Positions 24,691 through 33,477 of a DNA stretch of 64,000 bases are shown here, in pieces. The position numbers and the translations under genes were made by a program. Positions within the stretch are counted from its first letter, which is position 1. Every line of letters begins with the position of its first letter. This DNA comes from Dokdonella sp. (lineage in GTDB: Bacteria; Pseudomonadota; Gammaproteobacteria; Xanthomonadales; Rhodanobacteraceae): contig NZ_JAHCAS010000001.1 of NCBI RefSeq assembly GCF_019634775.1, positions 1,302,001 to 1,366,000 of the forward strand. Direction: 5' to 3'. The notes under the pieces are model-generated. The model had not been told where the DNA came from. It saw only the letters and a list, made by a program, of their open reading frames with translations, and made no database searches.

Positions 24691-24884
24691 CCGGGGCAGC
24701 AGATGTCTGCGTTCGAGCCCGGTATCTTCGATCCTGACATCGACGTACCTGTCGGACGTTCGTCCGATCGGATCGGCAACGTCGATGAACTGTCATGTTG
24801 GCCACGCGCCATGCCGCCGACATCCTTGTGATGGGCGTGCGGCTGCGCAGGCGAATCGGTTCGTTGCACACCTCGAGGCGGGGG

Positions 24885-26834
24885 TCACGCCGGTGGGGTT
24901 TGATCCCGTGAGTGCACGAAATGCTCGTCGAGCAGCATCGTCGAGAGGATGCCGACGAAGGCCTGGTTGTCGGCGAAGCCGGTAGCCTTGCCGGTGCGGC
25001 ATTTGTCGACGAGGCGACCGACCATGCCGGCATCGAAGTATCCAGCCTTGCGCAGTCGTTCGGCGGAGAGCAGATCGTCGACATAGTCGGGAGCCTTGCC
25101 GTCGACGAAGAAGCTCGCGCTGTCGGGGGCACGATACGGTTGCTTGGTGCGCGCGACGATGTCGGCTGGCAGCAAATCGGCCAGCGCACGGCGCAGCAGG
25201 TATTTTTCGGTCATGCCGCGCACCTTGTAGTGCTCGGGCAGACGGTTGCCGAACTCGATGACGCGATGGTCGAGGTAGGGCACGCGCCCCTCGACCGAGT
25301 TGGCAGCGGCCACGCGATCGCCTTGGGCGGCGAGCAGGTAGGCGGCGAGCAGGGACTTCGCCTCGACATACTGGTCACGCGCAAGCGGACGCCAGTCGTC
25401 GATGTCCGGTGGCAGGCGTTGCTCGTAAAACGTGAGCGGATCCCATGGGCCGAGGCTGGCACGCAGCTCGGATGAAAGAAAATTGAGCGCGCGCTGTGAA
25501 GTGGTCCACCGCGGCACATGGGCGAAGATCGGACGATCGAGGTGTTCGAGGCCCTGGCCGAAGAATGACTGCGCGAAGGCCGGGTTGCGCACCGGTGAGT
25601 TTTCGAGGTAACCGTACAGCCGACCCAGGAGCAGCGGACGGAAGCGCGATTCGCGTTGGCGTGCCCAGAAGCGACGCACCTTTGCTTCGCGGAACAGGTC
25701 GTAACCGCCGAACACCTCGTCGGCGCCTTCGCCGGTCAGTACGACCTTGTAGCCTTCCGCACGCACGCGTGCCGACAGCAGCATCATCGGCACCGGTGCC
25801 GTACGCAGCACTGGAGCCTCGGCATGGCGCACGAGGCGCGGGAACGCTTCCCCGATCTCGACGCGCGACACCGTCAGCGTGGTGTGATCGGTGCCAAGAT
25901 GACGCACCATCGCCTGCTGGTGCTCGCTCTCGTCGAACTCGGCATCCTCGAAGGCAACCGAGAACGTGCGCACCGGCGTGTCGGTGAAACCGCGGATCAT
26001 GGCGACGATGCCGGACGAGTCGAGGCCACCACTCAGATAGGCTCCGACCGGCACGTCGGCGCGCAACTGCAGGCGCACGGCGTCGACGAGGAGGGCGCGC
26101 AACTCGGCAGTGGCGTCCTCGACCGAGGTGAAGGCCGGCGCGGCTCCACGCGCGGGGAAGCGCCAGTCCCAGTATTGCGTGAGCGTTTCCGTGCCGTCGG
26201 CCTCAATCGCGAGGCGATGACCGGGCGGCAGGCTGTGCACGCCGCTGAAGGCGGTGTCGGGGTCGGCCGGGGCCCAGTACGTCAACGCCTCGGCGAGGCC
26301 GCGCGGGTCGAGCGTGGCGCGTTCCGGCAGCACGGCGAGCAAGGTCTTGATCTCGGAGGCGAACCAGACGCGGCCGCGCGCGTGGGTGTGGAACAGCGGT
26401 CGGATGCCGGCGCGGTCGCGCGCGAGCACGAGGCGTCGACGACGTGCGTCCCATAGGGCGATGGCGAACTGGCCATTGAGGTGGTCGACGAAGTCGTCGC
26501 CGTAGCGATCGTACAGGTGCACGATCACTTCGGTGTCGGACTGCGTGTAGAACACGTGCCCCTGGGCAACGAGTGCCTCGCGCAGCTCGATGTAGTTGAA
26601 GATCTCGCCATTGAACACGGTCCACACGTCGCCTGCTTCGTTGTGGATGGGCTGATCGCCCGTGGCAAGGTCAATGATCGACAGCCGCGCATGGGCGAGG
26701 CCAATGCCGTCCGCGGCATGGAAGCCGTAGCCATCCGGACCGCGGTGGTGCAGGGTGTGGATCATCGTGTCGAGCACAGGACGCGCGGCATCGGCGCGCA
26801 CATCGGGACCGCTGAAGCCGGCTATTCCACACAC
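24885..26834 (-). CDS. asparagine synthase-like glutamine amidotransferase (XrtA-system type)
   Basis: The 649-residue protein joins a class II glutaminase (about 1-210) to an ATP-dependent synthetase domain (about 240-600). The start must be the GTG at 26834, because Cys2 of the resulting VCGIAGF opening is the nucleophile; GGAG lies 12 bases before. NGEIFNYIELR and GIRPLFH complete the glutaminase site. SGGLDSSGIVAM near 267 is the pyrophosphatase loop and TGEGADEVFGGYDLF near 380 follows it. Members in exopolysaccharide loci probably amidate an uronic acid or other carboxyl group rather than aspartate. It follows a glycosyltransferase by 8 bases in the same operon. Confidence 0.9.
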   Translation of the reverse strand: MCGIAGFSGPDVRADAARPVLDTMIHTLHHRGPDGYGFHAADGIGLAHARLSIIDLATGDQPIHNEAGDVWTVFNGEIFNYIELREALVAQGHVFYTQSDTEVIVHLYDRYGDDFVDHLNGQFAIALWDARRRRLVLARDRAGIRPLFHTHARGRVWFASEIKTLLAVLPERATLDPRGLAEALTYWAPADPDTAFSGVHSLPPGHRLAIEADGTETLTQYWDWRFPARGAAPAFTSVEDATAELRALLVDAVRLQLRADVPVGAYLSGGLDSSGIVAMIRGFTDTPVRTFSVAFEDAEFDESEHQQAMVRHLGTDHTTLTVSRVEIGEAFPRLVRHAEAPVLRTAPVPMMLLSARVRAEGYKVVLTGEGADEVFGGYDLFREAKVRRFWARQRESRFRPLLLGRLYGYLENSPVRNPAFAQSFFGQGLEHLDRPIFAHVPRWTTSQRALNFLSSELRASLGPWDPLTFYEQRLPPDIDDWRPLARDQYVEAKSLLAAYLLAAQGDRVAAANSVEGRVPYLDHRVIEFGNRLPEHYKVRGMTEKYLLRRALADLLPADIVARTKQPYRAPDSASFFVDGKAPDYVDDLLSAERLRKAGYFDAGMVGRLVDKCRTGKATGFADNQAFVGILSTMLLDEHFVHSRDQTPPA

Positions 26835-26842
26835 GTCGGGGG

Positions 26843-28018
26843 TTACTCCGGCTGCAGGATGGTCGAGGATGAATGCAAGGCGTGTGCTTCGCGGCACGCG
26901 CTGAGCGTGTCGCGGGCGACGTCGTCCCAACCACGCGAGAAGCGTGCCGACAGCGCGGTTTCGTCCCAGGCGCGATCAAGCGCGTTGCCCAGGCCCGCCG
27001 CGAGCGCGAGCGTGTCACGGGGTGGCACGAGGACCCCGCAGTCGGCATCGACGACCTCGGGCACGCCGCCGACTGGGCAGGACAGCACCGGTCGCCCGCA
27101 GGCGAGTGCCTCGACGAGTACGTTTGGATGGCCTTCCGACCAGCTCGGCAGGGCGATGAGGTTGGCTGCGGCCATCCATCGGGCGACTTCGGCGGGTGGC
27201 TGCGCGCCGGCGAGACGCAGGCCGTTGGCGGGGTCGGCGGCGAGCGTTTCGAGTTCGCCGCGCAGCGGGCCGTCGCCGACCAGGACGAGCTGCGCGCATG
27301 GATGCGTCATGCGCAACGCACGCACTGCTTCGACGAGTTCGCGCAGGCCTTTCTCGGCAACGAGGCGGCCGACGTAGAGCAGGAGCTCGGCATCGTCGGC
27401 GACGCCGTTCGCGGCGCGCGCCGGCCCACGCTCGCGGCGGTGGAACACGGTTGCATCGCAACCGTTGGCGATCACGCGCACGCGCGCCGGGTCGGCACCG
27501 TAGTCGGCCACGGCGAGACGACCAAGGTCGGTGCTGACCACGAGCAGGCGGTCAGCGTCGCGCACGACGGGCTTGGTCAGCGCGCGGCTGACGGCGTCGC
27601 GCACGCGGATGTCGGAGCCGCGAGCTCCGGCGACGAAGGCCGCGCCGATGCGCCGCGCGACGCGTCGCGCAGCCCAGGCATCGGGATACAGCCAGTACGC
27701 GAGCACGACGTCGGGGTGGAAGTGCGTCGCTGGTCGCGCGATCGCGTGTGCACAAAGGCGGCCGTTGAACGGGCGGCTCAACGCGGGCAAGGCCGGGTAC
27801 GTCACGAACTCGACGTCGATGCCGGGGAGTTCGATGCCGGTGCCCGGATCGCGGAACAGGTAGCTACGCGGCTGCGCCCAGCGCGGATAGCGCGCCACTG
27901 GACTCAGCACGCGCACTTCGGCGAGACGCGACAGCTCGCGTACGGTCTGCAGGATCGGTCGCCCGCGTGTCGGTTCGCCGGCGATGGGGAACTGCGAGGT
28001 GACGACGAGGATGCGCAT
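26843..28018 (-). CDS. glycosyltransferase family 4
   Basis: The 391-residue protein has a GT-B fold. The N-terminal half begins MRILVVTSQFPIAGEPTRG with the glycine-rich acceptor loop. The C-terminal half has LLYVGRLVAEKGLRELVEA near 225, LVLVGDGPLRGELE, and PSWSEGHPNVLVEALACGRPVL with the nucleotide-sugar-binding E-x7-E pattern near 310. It should transfer a sugar from a nucleotide donor with retention of configuration. The start at 28018 gives the standard opening; a longer reading frame begins at 28078 but adds a basic, unstructured lead. First gene of a two-gene operon with the amidotransferase. Confidence 0.88.
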   Translation of the reverse strand: MRILVVTSQFPIAGEPTRGRPILQTVRELSRLAEVRVLSPVARYPRWAQPRSYLFRDPGTGIELPGIDVEFVTYPALPALSRPFNGRLCAHAIARPATHFHPDVVLAYWLYPDAWAARRVARRIGAAFVAGARGSDIRVRDAVSRALTKPVVRDADRLLVVSTDLGRLAVADYGADPARVRVIANGCDATVFHRRERGPARAANGVADDAELLLYVGRLVAEKGLRELVEAVRALRMTHPCAQLVLVGDGPLRGELETLAADPANGLRLAGAQPPAEVARWMAAANLIALPSWSEGHPNVLVEALACGRPVLSCPVGGVPEVVDADCGVLVPPRDTLALAAGLGNALDRAWDETALSARFSRGWDDVARDTLSACREAHALHSSSTILQPE

Positions 28019-28233
28019 GCTTCGGCCGGGGCTGCGGTATGCGGGATTGTATCCGTTGCGGTCGCGGTCGTTCGCCATGCCCTGGATCGGTGGTCAGACA
28101 CGGTACTGCGGCGGGGTACGGGTGGCGTTGTCGTTCGCGACATCCCCCGGTGCGGTGGCGCCCATGCTCCTGCCGTAGCGCAACATGCGTATGATGCCCT
28201 CCGCGCACGCGCAACCGTCCCGGGAGAGGTTCC

Positions 28234-29292
28234 ATGCAAACCGATCCGTCGTCCGCACCACGCATGGTCGAACTCGATGCCTTGCGCGGGCTCGCCGCGC
28301 TGGCGGTCGTCGGCTTCCACTACACGACGCTGTACGACCAGTACTACGGCCACACCGGTGGGCCGCTGCCATCGCTCGCCTTTGGCAACTACGGCGTCCA
28401 TCTGTTTTTCCTGATCAGCGGCTTCGTCATCTTCATGACGCTTGAGCGCACGCGCACGGCACTCGACTTCGTCGTCTCGCGGTTCTCGCGACTGTTCCCC
28501 GCCTACTGGGTCGCGATCCTGTTGAGCGCGGCGGTCGTCTACACGATCGGCATGCCATCGCAGCGCATACCGTGGGTGGACGTGATGCTCGACTTCACGA
28601 TGATCCAGGACTTCCTGGGGGGCAAACACCTCGACGGTTCGTATTGGACCCTCGAGGTCGAACTGTTCTTTTACGTGCAGATGCTGTTCTGGTTCGTCGT
28701 CGGCCTGCTTCGGCGAATTCGCTGGATCATCGTCGGCTGGCTGCTGCTTGCCACGGCTTACGGGCTGGCCATGAAACATGGGGAGCACTTCTCGTACCTC
28801 GTGCGCGAACTGCTGATCCTGCGCTACATCCCGTTCTTCGCGCTCGGCATCCTGTTCTATCGGTTGCGCGTGTATCCCTCGGAAAGGCGAGTGGATGCCG
28901 TTCTGATCGTGCTCGCCCTGGTGGCGATTGCGCTCGCCTACCAACCGGTCTTCGCTGTCGTTGCGCTGGCCTGCACGGCCGTTTTCGCGGCGTTCATCTG
29001 CGGCTGGCTGCGTTGGCTGCGTTTCGCGCCGTTTGCCTTCCTCGGCACGATTTCCTATTCGCTCTACCTGTTGCATCAGGCGATCGGATTCAGCCTGATC
29101 TGGCAGTTCGAGCGGCTGGGCCTGCACGCGGGTCCTGCCTCGGTCCTCGCCGCCCTGCTGGTCAGCGGCCTCGCTGCACTGCTCACCTTCTGCGTCGAGC
29201 GGCCGGCGATGCGCCGGATCCGCGCCTGGTGGAAACGGCATCTCTCGGTCCCGGCAGGTGCGGATGCTGGCCTCGAGTCGTCGTCCAACTGA
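28234..29292 (+). CDS. acyltransferase family 3 membrane protein (OafA/YrhL-like)
   Basis: The 352-residue inner-membrane protein has about ten transmembrane helices. VELDALRGLAALAVVGFHY near 12-30 is the family signature with the R-x10-H pair, followed by NYGVHLFFLISGFVIF and RFSRLFPAYWVAI. Such enzymes move acetyl or other acyl groups from the cytoplasmic side onto sugars of surface polysaccharides. GGGAGAGG eight bases before the ATG fixes the start. It is monocistronic, divergent from the glycosyltransferase operon and convergent with the oxidoreductase-epimerase fusion gene. The O-acetylation target is presumably the exopolysaccharide made by this locus. Confidence 0.9.
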   Translation: MQTDPSSAPRMVELDALRGLAALAVVGFHYTTLYDQYYGHTGGPLPSLAFGNYGVHLFFLISGFVIFMTLERTRTALDFVVSRFSRLFPAYWVAILLSAAVVYTIGMPSQRIPWVDVMLDFTMIQDFLGGKHLDGSYWTLEVELFFYVQMLFWFVVGLLRRIRWIIVGWLLLATAYGLAMKHGEHFSYLVRELLILRYIPFFALGILFYRLRVYPSERRVDAVLIVLALVAIALAYQPVFAVVALACTAVFAAFICGWLRWLRFAPFAFLGTISYSLYLLHQAIGFSLIWQFERLGLHAGPASVLAALLVSGLAALLTFCVERPAMRRIRAWWKRHLSVPAGADAGLESSSN

Positions 29293-29353
29293 CCAGGGTG
29301 CCCCGTCTCCCGCGCCGTCACCGCTCGTGCAACAACCCGTGGGAGGCAGGGGC

Positions 29354-31414
29354 TCAGGAGCCGAAGGTAAGGTCGAGGCCGCGGCGCACACCCACGCGCG
29401 GTGTCCAACCGAGGCGCGAACGCGCCGCAGTGTGGTCGAAGTTCGCCAACGGCCTCAGCGAGTGCACGCGGTAGCGCGTCAGCGGCACTTCGCGGCGCAG
29501 CAACCGGCCGAGCTGCTCGACACCGAACGCCAGCAGCAGGAAAAGCCTCTTCGGCACGCGCACCAGTTTCAGTTCAGCGCCCAGCTTGCGCTTGGCACGC
29601 TCGAGGTATTCGTGCTGGGTGATTTCAACTGGATCGACAATGTTGAACAGTTCGCCGGTGACGTTGGCTTCTCCGGCGAGCAGCAGGGCGTCGACGACAT
29701 CGTCGACGTAAACCAGTGGCAAGGTCTGCGTGCCTTCGCCGATGGCCAGCCAGCGCCCGGCGAGGGCGACAACCGCATTCGGTGTGACCTTTTCGGCACC
29801 GGGGCCGAAGATCTGGCCGGGTCGGATGATCACGGCAGGAAGGCCGCGATCACGGATTGCCGCGCGCACGGCTTGTTCGGCAGCTAGCTTGGTCTGTGTG
29901 TAGGCGCCACGGCGCTGTGCCTGTGGCTCGTAGGCGGAGGCTTCGGTCAGTACTGAACCTTCGACGCGGCCGGCGTGGTCGAGCACACTCATCGAGCTCA
30001 CGTAGACGAGTCGTGAGGTCGCGTGGGTGAGGCAGGCTTCGATGACATTGCGCGTTCCCCAAGTGGTGCCAGCCTCGAAGTCGCGTGGGCTGCCGCGCAT
30101 CGCCGCACCGACGTGATACACGATGCCGGCTCCGGCTACCGCGTGATCGACCGCGCGTGGATCGCCGAGATCGCCGACTACCATCTGGATGCCTTCGTCG
30201 CCGACCCAGGCCGCGATCGGCCTGCGTACGAGCACACGGACGCGCTGTCCGCGTGCACGCAGCGCGGTGACGACGGCGCGGCCGACGAAACCGGCAGCGC
30301 CGGTGACCAGTGCATCGGCCGGCGCGAGCGGTGCGAAGCGCGCCTCGATCTCCGCGCTGCGCTCGGCATCGGCGTCGGTGCAGACGGGTTCGAGCAGGCG
30401 CATCATGCGCAGCGCGTCGTCGCCGCTGAACGGTGGGCGTGCGTTGTCGCGTGCGGCGTGGGCGAAATCGGCTGCGCCCTTCTGGATGCCGGGCGAGGGT
30501 TTCAGCAGTCCGGTGGCGAAGCGCACCACGTTCCATGGCACGCGGAACACGTCCGCGGCTGCGCCGAGGACGGTATTCAGCACGATGCCGACGAACTTCG
30601 GTCCGGGCAGCACGCGGTGGATACGGCAGACCTGCAGGAAACGGTCCACCTCGATGTGGCCGTGCGTGCCGCGCACGACGATACGGTTCTCCATCGGTCG
30701 TGCGTTCCACGACAGCAACAGGCGACCGAAGCCGCCTTCGCCTTCGACCCGGCCTTGCCATTCATCGAAGCGCAGGTTGGGGTCGCGACCACTGGATTGA
30801 TACTGCACGCTGAGGTTGCGCAGCGGTCCGAGGAAGGCTTCGAGCGTGTACAGCGCGTGCACGCCGAGGTCGCGGAACGGATACGAACCCTGCGCGACCT
30901 GGCCCGGCAGGCGACCGCCCGCATAGGCCGGATATTCCGAACTGCGCAGGATATCGACCGAAACCACCTCGCCGATTCGCCCGGCGCGCACCGCAGCGAG
31001 TGCACGCATGACCACCGGGTCGAGCAGGTCGGAATGATTGACTCCGAGGATCAGCCCCTTTTCGCGTGCCTTGTCGATCATCGCTTCGCAGTCGGCGATG
31101 CTGTCGGCCATCGGCTTCTCGACCAGCACCCCGCAACCCATGTCGAGTGCAGCGAGGGCGAGTGTTGCGTGCGTGGCAGGCGGTGTAAGCACGTAGATGG
31201 CCTGTGGTCGCTGCTCGGCAAGGCCGGCAAGATCGTGTGTGACCGTGGTGATGCCGTGGCGCTGAGCGAGCGCCTTGGCAGCCTCCAGGTTGGCATCGCA
31301 CAGGCCGACCACGTCGACGAAATCGAGACGCTTCAGTGCGGCGAGGTGGTGGCCGGCGACGTAGCCGGCACCGACGAGGGCGACGCGCAGGCGTGGAGAA
31401 GAGCTGGTGTTCAT
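29354..31414 (-). CDS. Gfo/Idh/MocA oxidoreductase fused to an NAD-dependent epimerase/dehydratase
   Basis: The 686-residue cytosolic protein has two enzymes in one chain. Residues 10-360 are a Gfo/Idh/MocA oxidoreductase: VALVGAGYVAGHH at 11-23, VLVEKPMADS with the conserved Glu-Lys-Pro, and SYPFRDLGVHALYTLEAFLG with the catalytic-type His. Residues about 362-686 are an extended short-chain dehydrogenase: [15 protein letters not shown] near 366, VYVSSMSVL, and YTQTK near 503 as the catalytic Tyr-x3-Lys. The pair could carry out successive oxidation and epimerisation or reduction steps on one nucleotide sugar. The order of genes is methyltransferase, glycosyltransferase, fusion, all nearly touching. 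The fusion is continuous in sequence, with no frameshift. Confidence 0.85.
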   Translation of the reverse strand: MNTSSSPRLRVALVGAGYVAGHHLAALKRLDFVDVVGLCDANLEAAKALAQRHGITTVTHDLAGLAEQRPQAIYVLTPPATHATLALAALDMGCGVLVEKPMADSIADCEAMIDKAREKGLILGVNHSDLLDPVVMRALAAVRAGRIGEVVSVDILRSSEYPAYAGGRLPGQVAQGSYPFRDLGVHALYTLEAFLGPLRNLSVQYQSSGRDPNLRFDEWQGRVEGEGGFGRLLLSWNARPMENRIVVRGTHGHIEVDRFLQVCRIHRVLPGPKFVGIVLNTVLGAAADVFRVPWNVVRFATGLLKPSPGIQKGAADFAHAARDNARPPFSGDDALRMMRLLEPVCTDADAERSAEIEARFAPLAPADALVTGAAGFVGRAVVTALRARGQRVRVLVRRPIAAWVGDEGIQMVVGDLGDPRAVDHAVAGAGIVYHVGAAMRGSPRDFEAGTTWGTRNVIEACLTHATSRLVYVSSMSVLDHAGRVEGSVLTEASAYEPQAQRRGAYTQTKLAAEQAVRAAIRDRGLPAVIIRPGQIFGPGAEKVTPNAVVALAGRWLAIGEGTQTLPLVYVDDVVDALLLAGEANVTGELFNIVDPVEITQHEYLERAKRKLGAELKLVRVPKRLFLLLAFGVEQLGRLLRREVPLTRYRVHSLRPLANFDHTAARSRLGWTPRVGVRRGLDLTFGS

Positions 31415-31424
31415 TGAGAGTCCA

Positions 31425-32618
31425 TCACAGGGAATGCGGGGTGGAGCGTTGCCCAAGACCCTGTTCGACGCGCGCGACGATGGCATCGACGCGGCGGTCC
31501 CAGGTCTGGTCGGCGACCGCGGCACGGCGTGCCCGCGCGGCGTCGATGCTGTCGGATACGAGCGCGCTTTCGAGCGCTGCGAGAAACTCCTCGCGGGTAT
31601 CGGCGATGCGCACGAGGTTGCCGAAGCGCTCGATCTCGGTGTTGCGCACGCTGACCACGGGTTTTCCGGTAGCGAGGTACTCGCGCAGCTTGAGTGGATT
31701 GGCGTTGGCAACCTGGCGATTGAGTCGATACGGAATGATGGCGACGTCGAAAGCCTTCGCCCATGACGGCAGGCTCGCGTACGGCTGTGCGCCGACGAGG
31801 TGGACATTGGCAAGGGTGTCCAGGTCGCCGACATCGGCAGCGACGTGTCCAACCAGCAGGAAGTTCCATTGCGGACGCTGTCGGGCTAGCCATTCGATGA
31901 GCCCAAAGTCGATCCATTCGTGCAGCGAGCCGAAGTAGCCGATGACCGGTGCAGCGAGCCCGCGTGCGCCTTCGGCGAGCGGCGTGTCCGCCTCGGCAGC
32001 GCGCGCGAACAGCTCGACGTCGACCCCATGCGGCGAGAACTCGGTGTTCGCATTGAGCGCGCGCCTGCTTTCGACCAGGGTCGGTGGAGCTACGAATACG
32101 AGATCGGCGTGCCGGCACAGTTCTGCATCGCGGTGGCCGATGCGCTCGGCGTCGACGCCGGGATGGGCGGCATAGTCATCGATGCAGTAGTAGACGCAAT
32201 AGTCCTCGCCAAGGCGGCCGGCGAGGAAACCTGGGTGCGGCACGACGAACCAGGCGATGCGCGGTCCTATACCCGCCTTGCGCAGCGCGCGGCGCACGGC
32301 CCAGGCGCCGAACAGGCGGTTGAGCGTGTCGACGCCGGGCAGGCCGCGGAACGGCAATTGCGGCACCGTGCAATGCCACAGTCCGTCGGCGATGCGCTGG
32401 GGCGGCCTCAGGCTGGCGGCGAGCTTGCGCAGCAGGCGACGCAGGTCGCGCCCGCTGGCCTGTGGTGCACGCATCCCGGGAGAGCTCACGTAGAGCAAGG
32501 GCACGTGTCGGGCGAGACGCGCGGCGATGTGGTGGCTGCTCGTGCGGTTCTCGGCGAACCAGTCGTTGCCGAAATAGACGATGCCGCGCCCGCCGAACGG
32601 CGCCCGCGCCTCAGTCAT
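31425..32618 (-). CDS. glycosyltransferase (GT-B fold)
   Basis: The 397-residue protein lacks a strong N-terminal GT4 signature but shows a typical GT-B layout. The N-terminal half begins with GIVYFGNDWFAENRTSSHHIAARLA and includes DYCVYYCIDDYAAHPG. The C-terminal half has IGYFGSLHEWIDFGLIEWLA near 225, FLLVGHV, and YRLNRQVANANPLKLREYLATGKPVV near 320, the region that binds the nucleotide-sugar phosphate. This pattern matches GT1/GT4-like enzymes of polysaccharide clusters. The start ATG at 32618 lies inside the end of the upstream methyltransferase gene (8-base overlap). The donor and acceptor are unknown. Confidence 0.82.
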   Translation of the reverse strand: MTEARAPFGGRGIVYFGNDWFAENRTSSHHIAARLARHVPLLYVSSPGMRAPQASGRDLRRLLRKLAASLRPPQRIADGLWHCTVPQLPFRGLPGVDTLNRLFGAWAVRRALRKAGIGPRIAWFVVPHPGFLAGRLGEDYCVYYCIDDYAAHPGVDAERIGHRDAELCRHADLVFVAPPTLVESRRALNANTEFSPHGVDVELFARAAEADTPLAEGARGLAAPVIGYFGSLHEWIDFGLIEWLARQRPQWNFLLVGHVAADVGDLDTLANVHLVGAQPYASLPSWAKAFDVAIIPYRLNRQVANANPLKLREYLATGKPVVSVRNTEIERFGNLVRIADTREEFLAALESALVSDSIDAARARRAAVADQTWDRRVDAIVARVEQGLGQRSTPHSL

Positions 32619-33222
32619 TGTGCCACCAGGCGACCAGCCACACCGTGCCGCCGTGCCAGATCCAGTCCTTGCGCAGGCCCGGAATGCGGTCCAGGTGCGG
32701 ACCAACACGGCGCGCGGCTGGGGCGAAGATCGTCACCAGGCAGGCGCGGCCGATCGTCGACATGCGTGCCAGCGTGGCCTCCACGTCACCAAGGTAGTAG
32801 AGCACCTCGCAGGCGGTGACCAGGTCGAAGCGCGCGACCTCGTCGCTCCACGGCTGGCCGAAGATGTCGGCGGCGGCGAAGTGAGCCTGCGGAAGGCGCA
32901 GACGCGCGCGCTCGACCGCCTTGGGACTGACATCGAGCCCGTAGCTGCATTCAGCCAGGCGGGAGAGATGCATGCTCTGATGGCCTTCTCCGCAGCCGAG
33001 TTCGAGCAGACTGCCAACGCGGCCGAATTCACGTTCGATGATGCGGTTGGTTGCCTCGAAGCGGGCCTGTTCGGTGGGTGAATCCATGTTCCATGGATCC
33101 TCGACTGCATAGGCAAGGTCGAGACGCTCGAAGTTGTCATTGCCGCCTACGCCGCGCAGCGCGTACTTCATCCACGAGCGGCGTTTGATCTTCCTGAGCA
33201 GCGCCTTGGCCTTGCCGAACAT
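32611..33222 (-). CDS. SAM-dependent methyltransferase (NodS/class I type)
   Basis: The 203-residue cytosolic protein has one class I methyltransferase domain. SLLELGCGEGHQSMHLS near 70 is motif I for S-adenosylmethionine, CSYGLDVSPKAVERARLRLP is motif II, and FDLVTACEVLYYLGD is the post-motif region. The sequence resembles NodS-like and O-/N-methyltransferases that act on sugars. It is the first gene of the three-gene operon with the glycosyltransferase and fusion protein. The ATG at 33222 is preceded by AGGATCC at a moderate distance. The 255-base gap to the divergent deacetylase gene should hold both promoters, but none is clear. Confidence 0.85.
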   Translation of the reverse strand: MFGKAKALLRKIKRRSWMKYALRGVGGNDNFERLDLAYAVEDPWNMDSPTEQARFEATNRIIEREFGRVGSLLELGCGEGHQSMHLSRLAECSYGLDVSPKAVERARLRLPQAHFAAADIFGQPWSDEVARFDLVTACEVLYYLGDVEATLARMSTIGRACLVTIFAPAARRVGPHLDRIPGLRKDWIWHGGTVWLVAWWHND

Positions 33223-33477
33223 TGCAGGATCCTTGGATGGGGGAGGGCAAACCTGCGTGACTGGCGCCAGGTCCACCCCTGCCAGGCGCCATCTTATCGT
33301 GCTGTGGACTTTGTCGCAGTTCGGCGTGCATGCTTGCACGGATTCGTGCGTGGTATCCGGCCCGATCCGGCAGGGGGAGCGGCGCACGCGACGGAGATTT
33401 CCCGACATGCACACATTGCAGGGTGACGATCGGTCGTGTGGTCGCGCGATGGTCTTGCGCCAGAGTCCGGGTCGCGC

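Noticed and set aside
28030..28060. GG-N10-GC match before the glycosyltransferase at 28018
   Set aside because: Only the invariant bases fit; the surrounding hexamers do not resemble TGGCACG or TTGC.
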